Below, piece after piece: positions 28,879-38,152 of a DNA stretch of 64,000 bases (position 1 is the first letter of the stretch; every line of letters starts with the position of its first letter). Below the pieces are notes generated by a model. That model worked only from the letters and a program-made list of their open reading frames with translations, was not told the origin of the DNA and did no database searches. The stretch is from Desulfobacter postgatei 2ac9 (GTDB taxonomy: Bacteria > Desulfobacterota > Desulfobacteria > Desulfobacterales > Desulfobacteraceae): assembly GCF_000233695.2 (NCBI RefSeq), contig NZ_CM001488.1, forward strand, positions 1,928,203 to 1,992,202. The letters run 5' to 3'. Made by a program: the position numbers and the translations under genes.

Positions 28879-31479
28879 ATGGAGGAACGGTACATCCCTT
28901 CCCAGGTCGAGCCCAAATGGCAGGAATACTGGAAAAACACTCAGCTTTTCAAAGTGGAAGAAGACTCGTCCAGGGAAAAATATTATCTGCTTGAAATGTT
29001 TCCCTACCCTTCGGGAAAGATTCATATGGGGCATGTGCGCAATTACACCATCGGAGATGTGGTGGTCCGCTACAAGCGCATGAGAGGTTTCAATGTCATT
29101 CATCCCATGGGATGGGACGCCTTTGGTATGCCCGCCGAGAATGCTGCCATTGATAACAATACCCATCCGGCAGCCTGGACCTATGACAACATCCGGGCCA
29201 TGCGCGCCCAGCTTAAGAAAATGGGGTTTTCCTATGACTGGGACAGGGAAATTGCCACCTGCCGGCCGGAATACTACCGTTGGGAACAGTGGCTGTTTTT
29301 AAAAATGCTTGAAAAGGGCATGGCCTACCGCAAGGAGTCCTATGTTAACTGGTGTGAAAAATGCCAGACGGTGCTGGCCAATGAACAGGTTGAGCAGGAC
29401 AAGTGCTGGCGCTGCTCCCAGGTGGTTCAGCAGAAAAAATTATGGCAGTGGTTTTTTAAGATAACCGATTATTCCGAAGATCTGCTTCTCCATTGTGATC
29501 AACTTCCCGGCTGGCCGGACAATGTCACCACCATGCAGAAAAACTGGATCGGCAAAAGCGTGGGTGCAGCGCTTGACTTTAAGGTGGAGGGCAGTGACGA
29601 GGTGATCAATGTGTTCACCACCCGCCCTGACACCATTTTCGGCGCCACCTTCATGTGTCTGGCGCCGGAACATCCCCTGGTGGAGACCCTGTCCCGCGGC
29701 ACGGACCAGGAAGCGGCTGTAAATAACTTTGTTGAGAAGGTGTCCAGGCAGGAGCGTTCTGCCGAAGGCATTGAAAAATACGAAAAAGAAGGGGTGTTCA
29801 CCGGCACCTATTGTATCAATCCGGCCACCGGTGAAAAGATCCCTGTCTATACGGCCAATTTTGTTTTAATGGGGTATGGTACCGGTGCCATTATGTCCGT
29901 TCCCTCAGGTGACCAGCGTGACTTTGATTTTGCCAGAAAATACGGACTTGAGATCCGGGTGGTGGTGCAGCCGGAAGGAGAGATCCTTGACGGCGCAACC
30001 ATGACCGAGGCCTATACCGGCCGCGGCATTATGATCAATTCCGGACAATTTAACGGCATGGACAGCAAGGAAGCCATTGAGAAAATGGCGGACTGGCTTG
30101 AAGCATCAGGCATCGGTAAGCGCGCGGTCTCTTTCCGTCTGCGTGACTGGGGGATTTCCCGTCAGCGGTACTGGGGCACCCCCATTCCGGTGATTCACTG
30201 CCCCTCGTGCGGGGTGGTTCCGGTGCCGGAGACGGATCTGCCCATTATCCTGCCCGAAGATGCCAACCTGCTGGCTAAGGGCCAGTCCCCTTTGCCGACC
30301 CTGGACTATTTTGCCAGGACCACCTGCCCTGCCTGCGGCAGGGAAGATGCCAAAAGGGATACCGATACCATGGACACTTTTGTTGAGTCTTCCTGGTATT
30401 ACCTGCGCTACTGCTCCCCCCGGTATGACAAGGGCATGTTTGACCCCAAGGCGGTGGAATACTGGATGCCCGTGGATCAGTATATCGGCGGGGTGGAGCA
30501 TGCCGTGCTTCACCTTCTCTATTCCCGGTATTTTCTGCGGGTTCTCAATACCCTGGGGCTTGTGCCTTTTAAAGAACCGTTTACCCGGCTTTTGACCCAG
30601 GGAATGGTATGTAAGGAGACCATGACTTGTCCAGAGCACGGATACCTCTTTCCCGAGCAAGGCGAGAAACAGGATGGCAATCTTGTCTGCACCATGTGTG
30701 GCAAGGATGTGGATGTCGGACGTGTGATCAAAATGTCCAAGTCCAAGAAAAACGTGGTCAATCCCAATGAGCTTCTGGAAAAATATGGGGCTGACGTGAC
30801 CCGGTTGTTCTGTCTGTTTGCCGCCCCCCCTGAAAGGGATTTGGAGTGGAGTGAGGATGGTGTCGAAGGCAGTAACCGTTTTGTCAATCGTGTCTGGCGT
30901 CTGGCATTGACCTGCATGGAAACCATTCAGGGTGTTGATGCATACAAAGGGCCGGCGGATTCACTGAAGGGGGATCAGGCAAAGGAATTGTATATCAAGG
31001 CCAACCAGACGATCCAGAAGGTGACCGCGGATATCGAAACCAATTTTCATTTCAATACGGCCATTGCTGCGGTCATGGAGCTGGTCAATGCCATGTACAC
31101 GATTGAACTGGAAAAGGCGGATGATGAACTCAAATCCGTGATCTGGTTCTGCCTTGAAAATGTGCTGCTTTTGCTCAGTCCCATCATTCCCCATTTCTGC
31201 GAGGAATTGTTTGCCCATATGGGGAACAAGGGTTCAATTCTCGAACAGCCCTGGCCTGAATTCAGAAAAGATTCCATGCAGACCGACGAGGTGGTTGTTG
31301 TGGTTCAGGTTAACGGAAAATTGCGGGCAAAATTTTCCATGGGTGCCGATTCAAATGAAGATGATATTAAAGCTGCCGCCCTTGGGGATTCAAGAATTGT
31401 CAAGTACATCGAAGGAAAAGAGATCCGTAAGATCATTGTGATTCGTAAAAAACAGACCCTTGTTAATATCGTGGTGTAA
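28879..31479 (+). CDS. leuS: Leucyl-tRNA synthetase
   Basis: This 866-residue class Ia synthetase charges tRNA-Leu and edits mischarged tRNA. I start it at ATG 28879 ([15 protein letters not shown]), which has AAGGA upstream. The HIGH motif is [13 protein letters not shown] near residue 45, the CP1 editing domain spans about 225-415 ([12 protein letters not shown]), and [10 protein letters not shown] lies near 617. Zinc-ribbon-like Cys pairs occur near 160-180 (CEKC, CWRC), in the 440-500 region, and in an insert near 585-605 (CPEHG, CTMC). It is followed after 3 bases by lptE. Confidence 0.97.
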   Translation: MEERYIPSQVEPKWQEYWKNTQLFKVEEDSSREKYYLLEMFPYPSGKIHMGHVRNYTIGDVVVRYKRMRGFNVIHPMGWDAFGMPAENAAIDNNTHPAAWTYDNIRAMRAQLKKMGFSYDWDREIATCRPEYYRWEQWLFLKMLEKGMAYRKESYVNWCEKCQTVLANEQVEQDKCWRCSQVVQQKKLWQWFFKITDYSEDLLLHCDQLPGWPDNVTTMQKNWIGKSVGAALDFKVEGSDEVINVFTTRPDTIFGATFMCLAPEHPLVETLSRGTDQEAAVNNFVEKVSRQERSAEGIEKYEKEGVFTGTYCINPATGEKIPVYTANFVLMGYGTGAIMSVPSGDQRDFDFARKYGLEIRVVVQPEGEILDGATMTEAYTGRGIMINSGQFNGMDSKEAIEKMADWLEASGIGKRAVSFRLRDWGISRQRYWGTPIPVIHCPSCGVVPVPETDLPIILPEDANLLAKGQSPLPTLDYFARTTCPACGREDAKRDTDTMDTFVESSWYYLRYCSPRYDKGMFDPKAVEYWMPVDQYIGGVEHAVLHLLYSRYFLRVLNTLGLVPFKEPFTRLLTQGMVCKETMTCPEHGYLFPEQGEKQDGNLVCTMCGKDVDVGRVIKMSKSKKNVVNPNELLEKYGADVTRLFCLFAAPPERDLEWSEDGVEGSNRFVNRVWRLALTCMETIQGVDAYKGPADSLKGDQAKELYIKANQTIQKVTADIETNFHFNTAIAAVMELVNAMYTIELEKADDELKSVIWFCLENVLLLLSPIIPHFCEELFAHMGNKGSILEQPWPEFRKDSMQTDEVVVVVQVNGKLRAKFSMGADSNEDDIKAAALGDSRIVKYIEGKEIRKIIVIRKKQTLVNIVV

Positions 31480-31482
31480 TTT

Positions 31483-31995
31483 ATGAAAAAATGTATCGCA
31501 TGTCTGGTGCTAGTCTTATTTTTGCTAATCGGCCCGGGGTGTGGATACGGACTGGATGGCGGTGGTTTGATTGATAATGATATCACCCGGGTCTCTGTGG
31601 CTGTATTTGAAAACAAGAGCACCGAATCCAGGGCCGGGATCTCTTTTACCAACGAACTGATCCGGGAAATTACCGCAAAAACGGATACCATTGTTGTGGG
31701 GGGCGGTAATGCCACCCGAAAGATATCCGGTGCGGTTCAATCCATCACTTTTTCCACATTGTCCAGATCTTCTTCGGAAGATGTCACGGAAAGGGAAGTT
31801 AAGGCTGTGGTTGATGTGGTTCTGACCGGAGCTGAAGGAAAGGTTCTCTGGTCAGTAAAGAATTTCTCAGCCACGGAGTCTTATAAAGTATCTATCAGTT
31901 CCGTGGATGATGAGGCCAATAAACGGGAGGCGATTGATCTCATTGCCGAGCGTGTGGCCGAACGCCTGGTCAGCCGGATGACAAACGATTTTTAA
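31483..31995 (+). CDS. lptE: LPS-assembly lipoprotein LptE-like
   Basis: This 170-residue protein resembles LptE, the lipoprotein plug of the LptD outer-membrane LPS translocon. It has a signal peptide (MKKCIACLVLVLFLLIGPGC) with a Cys at position 20 in a weak lipobox, then GYGLDGGG. The VSVAVFENKSTESRAGISFTNELIREI stretch is the LptE family pattern. Its position directly after leuS is typical for lptE in proteobacteria. Confidence 0.85.
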   Translation: MKKCIACLVLVLFLLIGPGCGYGLDGGGLIDNDITRVSVAVFENKSTESRAGISFTNELIREITAKTDTIVVGGGNATRKISGAVQSITFSTLSRSSSEDVTEREVKAVVDVVLTGAEGKVLWSVKNFSATESYKVSISSVDDEANKREAIDLIAERVAERLVSRMTNDF

Positions 31996-32010
31996 CTGCA
32001 GCAGGACGAA

Positions 32011-32043
32011 CCGGCGCCTGTCCTTATAAAAGGCAGGCACCGG
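32011..32043 (+). terminator. Terminator hairpin between convergent lptE and rpsT
   Basis: A 15-bp, slightly imperfect stem (CCGGCGCCTGTCCTT pairing with AAAGGCAGGCACCGG, loop ATA) is followed by TTTATAAT on the plus strand. It lies just after the lptE stop and likely ends that transcript; its near symmetry could also serve rpsT. Confidence 0.65.
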
Positions 32044-32090
32044 TTTATAATCTGGACCGGCTGAGCTTAAATGGTGCAAAAGCGCGCAAC

Positions 32091-32342
32091 TTATGCGTTC
32101 GCAAATTTGAACAGTCTTGAGATTTTCCTTGAAGCGGTTTTTTTGTGAACAATACCTTTTTTAGCCGCCTTGTGAATGGCTGACTGGGTCTTTTTCATCA
32201 GTTCTTCGGTATTCTCACCAGCTTCTTTAGCTGCACGAAGTTTCTTTTCAAGGGTTTTAAGGGAGGTTTTTACGGATTTGTTTCTCATCCGCCTGACCTG
32301 GTTTTGTTTTGCGCGTTTTTTTGCTGATTTATGGTTCGCCAA
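32091..32342 (-). CDS. rpsT: 30S ribosomal protein S20, UUG start
   Basis: This 83-residue basic protein is S20, which binds the 5' domain of 16S rRNA (MANHKSAKKRAKQNQVRRMRNK at the N-terminus, KTASRKISRLFKFANA at the C-terminus). The start codon is TTG (32342-32340), with AAGGAG 9 bases upstream and no usable ATG. E. coli rpsT also starts with UUG, which is part of its autogenous translational control. It is monocistronic and convergent to lptE. Confidence 0.95.
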   Translation of the reverse strand: MANHKSAKKRAKQNQVRRMRNKSVKTSLKTLEKKLRAAKEAGENTEELMKKTQSAIHKAAKKGIVHKKTASRKISRLFKFANA

Positions 32343-32446
32343 CTTGGTCTAGCTCCTTCATAAAATAGAGAATTAAAAGTAAATAGTAAAACTTATATCA
32401 AATTCGGTAAGATATATAAAAGAGTTAAACATGTCAAGGAAAACCT

Positions 32447-32722
32447 GTGGCCCATTTTATTTTGCTCGCCGCATCCGGACCTTTTGGGGTCCGGGGCAGG
32501 GCTGTCCTGGTTTGCGCTTGCAGAGCGGTTTTCATGTCTGTTATAATGTTTTTTTTAGTTCGATGGATATGGGGCTTCTGGTCGGATTCCTCCCGGATAA
32601 TTCAGGCAGCAGGCATTGTTGCCAGCATCAGTATCGGGGCCGGCTGCTATCTGGTGGGAACCCGCCTTACATCGAATCCGGAAATGCTAATACTCACAAG
32701 GATTTTTTTAAAACAAAAATGA
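32447..32722 (+). CDS. Small hydrophobic membrane protein upstream of ftsB
   Basis: This frame encodes up to 91 residues with two or three hydrophobic stretches (VFMSVIMFFLVRWIWGFW, AAGIVASISIGAGCYLVG). The start is uncertain: ATG 32447 has no clear binding site, and ATG 32534 gives about 62 residues. Its stop overlaps the ftsB start in ATGA, which supports a real coupled gene. I do not recognise the family. Confidence 0.45.
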   Translation: MAHFILLAASGPFGVRGRAVLVCACRAVFMSVIMFFLVRWIWGFWSDSSRIIQAAGIVASISIGAGCYLVGTRLTSNPEMLILTRIFLKQK

Positions 32723-33006
32723 CCCGCATGGAAAAAATATGTCTCTACCTGGCCATGGGCGGAGCGGTGATTCTTTTATTTATGTTTTTCTTTTCCACAA
32801 GAGGGGTCGTGGACTATGCTCGGTTTAAATCCAGGCAGGAAAAGCTTGAAGCCCAGGCTGCCATTGCCGAGAGTCAAAATTCAAAGCTGGAAAAAGAGAT
32901 ACACAAACTTAAAACCGATATTGAATATATTAAGCACTTGGCCAAACATGAGCATGAAATGGCTGCCCAGGATGAACTGGTTTTCAAAGAGAAACCCCCA
33001 AATTAA
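32719..33006 (+). CDS. ftsB: FtsB/DivIC-like septum formation initiator protein
   Basis: This 95-residue bitopic protein has a short N-terminus, one membrane helix (LYLAMGGAVILLFMFFFS), and a coiled coil (residues 35-75, RQEKLEAQAAIAESQNSKLEKEI cut into heptads). It has the FtsB/DivIC architecture of the divisome FtsQLB complex. I start it at ATG 32719, coupled by ATGA overlap to the upstream small membrane gene; the longer frame is the wrong reading. No division gene cluster is nearby, so FtsB identity rests on architecture. Confidence 0.72.
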   Translation: MTRMEKICLYLAMGGAVILLFMFFFSTRGVVDYARFKSRQEKLEAQAAIAESQNSKLEKEIHKLKTDIEYIKHLAKHEHEMAAQDELVFKEKPPN

Positions 33007-33029
33007 GAATCGGACAAAGGAGTTGAAAA

Positions 33030-33362
33030 ATGACCCGTAATTTTGCAAGCCTTGCCCTGGCCCGCCTGTACGAGAAACAGGGATATATAGACGATGCCCT
33101 TGAAATTTACAGGGCCATTGATACAAGCCGGAACCCTGACGCTCAGAATATCCTTGACACCATTTCCCGCCTTGACGCACAAAAGAAAACCGCAAGTTCC
33201 GCAGAAAATTTAAAAGCACCAAACCATGATGTTTTAAAGCCCGATCAGCTCCAAGCCGGCACCAAAGAGGCTGGAATGGCTCGTATGCTTGAAGTCTGGC
33301 TTAAGCTTATTGTCATGCAGAAACGGGTGGATACATTCAAAGCTATTAAAGCCCGGTTATGA
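33030..33362 (+). CDS. Small TPR-like helical protein
   Basis: This 110-residue protein begins with a TPR-like helical pair (FASLALARLYEKQGYIDDALEIYRAI, cut here as residues 5-30). A polar linker and a C-terminal helix (EVWLKLIVMQKRVDTFKAIKARL region) follow. AAGGAG lies 9 bases before the ATG. It directly follows the ftsB-like gene and is probably co-transcribed. It could be a protein-interaction accessory; function unknown. Confidence 0.65.
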   Translation: MTRNFASLALARLYEKQGYIDDALEIYRAIDTSRNPDAQNILDTISRLDAQKKTASSAENLKAPNHDVLKPDQLQAGTKEAGMARMLEVWLKLIVMQKRVDTFKAIKARL

Positions 33363-33384
33363 TTCGTAAACAAGATATTTTAGG

Positions 33385-33558
33385 ATGCTCAAAGGGGGGG
33401 ACACCAAGGGTCTCTGGTCCTCAGTCTGGCTGCTTGTCAGGGATTTTGTAATGCTTGGGGCAGGGGTTTATCTTTTCAGGCTGTTCGCGCAGCCCGGAAA
33501 ACAAATTGAGAATTCAAGAAGTTCAATTTGCCGGCTCACTGCTCCCGGACGATTCTGA
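33385..33558 (+). CDS. Possible 57-residue single-pass membrane microprotein
   Basis: An ATG frame follows the TPR gene by 22 bases and encodes about 57 residues, with one hydrophobic stretch (SSVWLLVRDFVMLGAGVY) and a polar tail. Its last 23 bases overlap the convergent SUMF1 gene. The binding site is poor. I keep it as a candidate because the composition is protein-like and its position extends the ftsB cluster. Confidence 0.3.
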   Translation: MLKGGDTKGLWSSVWLLVRDFVMLGAGVYLFRLFAQPGKQIENSRSSICRLTAPGRF

Positions 33559-34399
33559 ATCCAAGGCTGTTACGCCGGGCCACCGGCTTGTAATTGGTGC
33601 GGTAAGCACATCGCTGGTATTTACTATTTTGAAACCATCCACCACCTCTGACCACCCGGTGTTCCCCTTTTGTTTCCAAAGGATCTGTAATGCCGTCAAC
33701 ATAGGTGCGGGTAATGGTTCCTGTGCCTGCACTCCACAGTGTGCGCCACTTGCAGGAATCCTGGACCCACTCCTGAACATTTCCGTGCATGTCGTAAAGC
33801 CCCCATTTATTGGGCTTAAGAAGCTTGACGGGATGGGGTTTGAAATCTCCTGCCGGTGAGAACCCGCCGGAATTATAGCAGTACCAGGCATGATCAACAA
33901 GCGCTGCTTCCGGCTCCTTGCAGGAGAAGGTGGTCACATCCCCTGTGGCAAAAGCCGTCAGACTGCCGGCCCGGCAGGCATATTCCCATTCCGCCTCTGT
34001 GGGTAAACGGTATGTATGGGTACCTTCTCTCTTATTTAAAAACCGAATAAATTCAATGGCATCATGCCATGACACGGTATCCACAGGATAGTAACTGCCC
34101 AGCTTAAAGGATGACGGGTTCGGAAATACAAGGCGGTCCCATTGACCCTGGGTTACTTCGGTTTCTGACATATAAAAGCCTTTGCTGATAATCACTTTGT
34201 GTTGTTTTTCGTCCTTTTGCCGCCCCTTTTCCGAGTCAGGGCTTCCCATTATAAAGGATCCGGCCGGAATGAGAACAAATTTCATTCCGATCTTATTGAT
34301 AAAAAAGTTTTGGGCACGTGCATCCGAAAGCACAGACGCATGAATCAGTGCGAAGATCAAAAGAAAAAACGGAATGGCGAACAAGGATTTCAACCTCAT
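33536..34399 (-). CDS. Secreted SUMF1/formylglycine-generating-enzyme-fold protein
   Basis: This 287-residue protein has a signal peptide (MRLKSLFAIPFFLLIFALIH, cleavage likely after ARA) and a SUMF1 (FGE-sulfatase) domain. It has FVLIPAGSFIMGS, YMSETEVTQGQW, YRLPTEAEWEYACRAG, WGLYDMHGNVQEW and RVVRGGGWF in order. Most bacterial proteins of this fold are not sulfatase-activating enzymes. No sulfatase is nearby, and the copper-binding Cys pair of true FGE cannot be assigned with confidence, although the internal C-x-R-C region is suggestive. Role unknown, in the periplasm or exported. Confidence 0.88.
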   Translation of the reverse strand: MRLKSLFAIPFFLLIFALIHASVLSDARAQNFFINKIGMKFVLIPAGSFIMGSPDSEKGRQKDEKQHKVIISKGFYMSETEVTQGQWDRLVFPNPSSFKLGSYYPVDTVSWHDAIEFIRFLNKREGTHTYRLPTEAEWEYACRAGSLTAFATGDVTTFSCKEPEAALVDHAWYCYNSGGFSPAGDFKPHPVKLLKPNKWGLYDMHGNVQEWVQDSCKWRTLWSAGTGTITRTYVDGITDPLETKGEHRVVRGGGWFQNSKYQRCAYRTNYKPVARRNSLGFRIVREQ

Positions 34400-34572
34400 A
34401 ACAAGTTCCTGGTTGCTTGTCTGGTTTTGAGTTATGCCCCGCGGATAATAATGTTGACATTAACATATTTAAAACCCGGGGTTCAAGGTTATATCCATTC
34501 GGATGGAAATGGTATATTGACGCCGGGTTTAATATTATATAATGTGTCGTCACTTTTTATTATTATCATTAA

Positions 34573-36295
34573 CCTGAGTTAGCGGCATAAAGATTGCTTT
34601 TTTAATTATAACATATTGAAATTTTAATATAAAATTAATACAATGGCATTAAAAAAACATTCACTTCGGAGGTGAAGACCGATGCCGACCACTATCAATG
34701 TAAAACATGGAAATGAAAACCTTGTCAGTCAAAGCGGATTGCTCCCTGTAGGTGCATTGCTTAAGTCGATTAATTTTGCCCAGCGGTTCAAAAATTTACC
34801 GGATGTACATTGTGTTGATCCTAATATTTCTCATGGAGAGATCCTTTCGTCCATGTTGGGACTTATTTGTGTTGGTAAGCCAGACTATATCGCTATTGAA
34901 ATTTTCAGGCAGGATCCATTTTTCTTTACACAATCTCTGGGAATCAGCAATTGTCCTTCTCAATCAACATTGCGTGAACGCATTGACCTGATCGGGGAAT
35001 CTGCCAATGAACTTATCAAGGAGGCTTCAGTTGAAATGATTCGAGGCAAAGCACCCGCCATTTCACCGGTTCAGACGAGTGTCGGCAATTATATTCCCTT
35101 AGATCTGGACGTTAGCCCTTTTGACAATTCAAAAACGAAAAAGAGGGAGTTTCCAGGACATACAAAGGCTGTGATGGCTATGCACCAATGTTCGGATATT
35201 TAGGAACTGAAGGATACTTAATCAATGTAGAGCTTAGAGAAGGCAGCCAGCATTGTCAAAAAAACACCCCGGAATTCATTCAAGAAATATTAAAATTAAC
35301 CAGGCAGATTACCCAGGAACCTCTTCTTATCCGTCTTGATTCAGGAAATGACAGTCAGGATAATTTTGAAGTAATAAAAACATGCGAAGGTGTTGATGTC
35401 TTGGTTAAGCGCAATTTACGTAAAGAATCTTTGGATGGTTGGCTTATCCTGGCCCAGAATACTGAAAGCGTTAGATTGATTCGCTGTGGACACAAAAGTG
35501 TGTGGGTCGGGCAAACAACTGTTGACCCAAAAGGGCGGGCATTGCCACGTCCGATTGTCTTCAAAGTGACTGAACGATATGAAGAAAAAGGGGAGCCCCT
35601 GCTTTTTCCCACAATTGAAGTCGAGACCTATTGGGTTACCATCGCCGGGCTGAGCCCCCAAGAGGTCATCAATTTATACCATGATCATGGAACCAGTGAA
35701 CAATTTCATTCAGAAATCAAAAGTGATCTTGGGTTAGAACGCTTCCCCAGTTGCCGTTTTAGCAGCAACAGCCTGATTCTCCATCTTGCTCTTTTGGCGT
35801 ATAACATTCTTAGAATCATAGGCCAAATTAGCCTTGAGGAGCAGGATGAGAACAATCTTCCGATCAACCGTAGAAAAAAAGTCTCACGAAGGAGGTTAAG
35901 AACAGTTATGCAGGATTTAATGTATATGGCTGGCCGTTTAATATATAGTGGTCGGCGGTGGAGCATTTCATTTGGTAAGATCAACCCGTTTGCCCAATTG
36001 GCTGAGAACGTATTGTACCGGTTACGTTGTTCTCCAGGATAAGCACATTATTGGGTAAAAAATCGGGATGGAGAAGTTATGCGCAGAGCGCTAATGGTGA
36101 ACTGTGCCTATCTGGCGTGATTTGACCATGGGTAATCAAGTATAGTTCAGTAAAAAAATGGATTAGCTAAGATTGCTGGCCAATAAGTCATCAAATATGA
36201 TCTTGGGTCAGGGTTTGCAGAGGCCAAGCCTCAGCAGATTTTTATGTATCAGAGCGCAAGGGTTGGCTAAGCAAATTTTATGCCGGGAATCCAGG
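34573..36295 (+). mobile_element. IS1380-family insertion sequence (1723 bp) with 5-bp target duplication
   Basis: The inverted repeats are CCTGAGTTAGCGGCATAAAG at the left end and, on the complementary strand of the right end, CCTGGATTCCCGGCATAAAA; both continue to a shared TTGCTT. The flanks are identical ATTAA at 34568-34572 and 36296-36300. The element lies in the intergenic region between the SUMF1 and Cys-cluster genes. About 250 bases after the transposase (36043-36295) carry no gene. Confidence 0.93.
34682..36042 (+). pseudogene. IS1380-family transposase, broken by a one-base deletion
   Basis: The first frame (34682-35203) carries the N-terminal part up to the catalytic-region motif DLDVSPFDNSKTKK. 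The second (annotated from 35188) carries MFGYLGTEGYLINVELREGSQHC and the C-terminal YHDHGTSEQFHSEIKSDLG with the catalytic Glu. Around 35143-35146 one G is missing compared with the family's KKEGVSRTYKG; restoring it joins the frames (GVSRTYKGCDGYAPMFGYLG reads through). AGGTG precedes the ATG. Programmed frameshifting is not usual in IS1380, so I read it as inactivation, or a sequencing error. Confidence 0.9.
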
Positions 36296-36363
36296 ATTAA
36301 GTAAGTTCAGACAGCCTTTTGGTTTGGTACAGAATCCTCTCTGTCTTACATTGGAGAGGATAT
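36043..36363. other. Right part of the IS1380 copy and the upstream region of the Cys-cluster gene
   Basis: The first 253 bases belong to the IS and hold only its right end. A short GAGG-CCAAG-CCTC repeat lies near 36215. The final 68 bases contain the GGAGAGG binding site of the next gene. No other feature is visible. Confidence 0.6.
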
Positions 36364-37554
36364 ATGAGAGCAATCATAGGCGATTCATGCCAAAATGCAT
36401 TCAAAGATATTCTGGAAGACCATTTTCGGGAAAAAATTTACAACGGTTTTATAAATGACGCGATTCTTCCCGTGTTAAAAGAGGTCATGGCATACGCCCA
36501 TGATATTGTCGACGCCCTTGAAAGTTCGAATAAAAGCCCTGATGTGGCTTGCGGGCCAGGCTGCAGTTACTGCTGTCATTCCCAGATACATGTGCTGCCC
36601 ATTGAATCCTTGCTTATTCTGTCCTTTATCAATGAATGTTTTACCGGAAAACAGACTCTGCTGCTCATGGAGAAAATCGAACTGCGGCTTCAACGGACCC
36701 GGGGAAAATCCATTGGCCTTCTTTTCTCAATCAAGGATGAGCTGCCTTGTATTTTTTTAGAAAACGGCATGTGCAGCATTTATAAGGTTCGCCCTTTTAT
36801 CTGCCGTGCATGGAACAGCATAGATTCATCGCTTTGCAGAAAAATTTTTAATTCGGGAAAATTTGATGATGAAATTGAATCTTCTTCTGCCAGAAATTTT
36901 GTATTTGAATCCTCCAGATCGCTTTTTACAGATATTGCCGGGCAGTTGAAACTTGAGACAGCTCCCTTTGAAATGACGGGGGCTCTCTTCAACTGTCTTA
37001 AAGCAACTGATCCATTACCGTTGTGGCTTTCAGGACAAGATATTTTAAATGTAAATACCCAGTTGGGACCTGCATCATCACAGGTTGATTCATTGAGTGA
37101 TTGTCGATCTTTTGACCTCCATTCGGATAGAGCTGCTCAGACATTACCGGTATCCCGAGAACAGGAATACATCAATTATTTTTACGGAAAGTACAAAAGT
37201 CGCCTTGCCGGGTATGGATATGCAGGAACTCATTCCCGGGTCCATTCGTTTGTTTTTCAAAATGTTTATGGAAAGCCCATTGGTGCCGTCGCATTGAATG
37301 AGGTTGGTACCCAAAGCAGGACCGTCCATATCCATCATCTAAAGGCTTTTGTTCTCCAAAGCGGTAACGGAACACTGATGCTTGTGGAGTTGTGCCGGAA
37401 AGCGGACTGTTTTAACGTCCGACTTAGTGCCAACCCCGCCTTCACCCCCAATGACAAATGTTCGAACAGCGATTTCAAGGTGTTGAGTGAGTGGTATGAA
37501 CAATTTGGTTTCAAAGGGGATTCAGATTTGTGCCGGATTCCCAGACAAGGATAG
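36364..37554 (+). CDS. YkgJ-type Cys-cluster protein with a C-terminal extension
   Basis: This 396-residue protein starts at ATG 36364, preceded by GGAGAGG; the longer frame is not used. Residues ~65-165 are a YkgJ-family zinc/iron-chelating Cys cluster: CGPGCSYCCHSQ, then CIFLENGMCSIYKVRPFICRAW. The C-terminal ~130 residues look like a separate alpha/beta domain with GNAT-like spacing (GKPIGAVALNEVG, then VHIHHLKAFVLQSGNGTLMLVELC), but no acetyl-CoA loop of standard form is certain. The next gene follows at 13 bases. Function unknown. Confidence 0.75.
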   Translation: MRAIIGDSCQNAFKDILEDHFREKIYNGFINDAILPVLKEVMAYAHDIVDALESSNKSPDVACGPGCSYCCHSQIHVLPIESLLILSFINECFTGKQTLLLMEKIELRLQRTRGKSIGLLFSIKDELPCIFLENGMCSIYKVRPFICRAWNSIDSSLCRKIFNSGKFDDEIESSSARNFVFESSRSLFTDIAGQLKLETAPFEMTGALFNCLKATDPLPLWLSGQDILNVNTQLGPASSQVDSLSDCRSFDLHSDRAAQTLPVSREQEYINYFYGKYKSRLAGYGYAGTHSRVHSFVFQNVYGKPIGAVALNEVGTQSRTVHIHHLKAFVLQSGNGTLMLVELCRKADCFNVRLSANPAFTPNDKCSNSDFKVLSEWYEQFGFKGDSDLCRIPRQG

Positions 37555-37567
37555 CCGGATCTTTAAA

Positions 37568-38038
37568 ATGATCACAGTAAACGCCGGGGAAAATAATTTT
37601 TTAAATCAGCAGATTCCAAGATTCAACAATCGGTTTTTACTCACCTTTTCCAGGGACGACACCTGTCTGGAATATTTTCTTTGCAGCAGACATACAGGAA
37701 AGCAGATTTCAAAAACGCTGATTGTTTCCCATGAAGTTTTTTCAGGCAGCCTCTATGTTTCCAGATTTTATCCGGAATTATACAGGCAGATAAACTGCAA
37801 GTACTTGTCAGCCGCCTGCTTTTATCTCATGGTTCATCATGCCGCAAGTGCCTTTCAATTGTTTGATAAATGCCGGGTCAATCTGGAAACCGATAAGGCC
37901 GTTTTTTTACAATTTTATGCCAGGCTCCAGGATTTCAATTTTTATATCCGGTATGCCAGACCGGTCGATAAGGTGTACTTGACAGGCAACTATCTGAAAA
38001 ATTTGCTGTATACTGATTTGGTCCGACCAAATGTATAA
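37568..38038 (+). CDS. Hypothetical protein, probable partner of the Cys-cluster gene
   Basis: I start this 156-residue protein at ATG 37568, 13 bases after the upstream stop; longer starts overlap that gene. It has no signal peptide or recognised motif. It is rich in Phe, Tyr and Cys (residues NCKYLSAACFYLMVHHAASAF, read as two helices). Spacing suggests co-transcription with the Cys-cluster protein. I do not recognise it. Confidence 0.6.
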   Translation: MITVNAGENNFLNQQIPRFNNRFLLTFSRDDTCLEYFLCSRHTGKQISKTLIVSHEVFSGSLYVSRFYPELYRQINCKYLSAACFYLMVHHAASAFQLFDKCRVNLETDKAVFLQFYARLQDFNFYIRYARPVDKVYLTGNYLKNLLYTDLVRPNV

Positions 38039-38152
38039 ACCGTATTCTTATACGATGAAATTATATAAACGTAAAATTATTGTTTGGGCTTGAAATAACA
38101 AACTGAAATGCTATTAAAAGGCATTAAAATATTTTTCTCCAGGAGCCGACAA

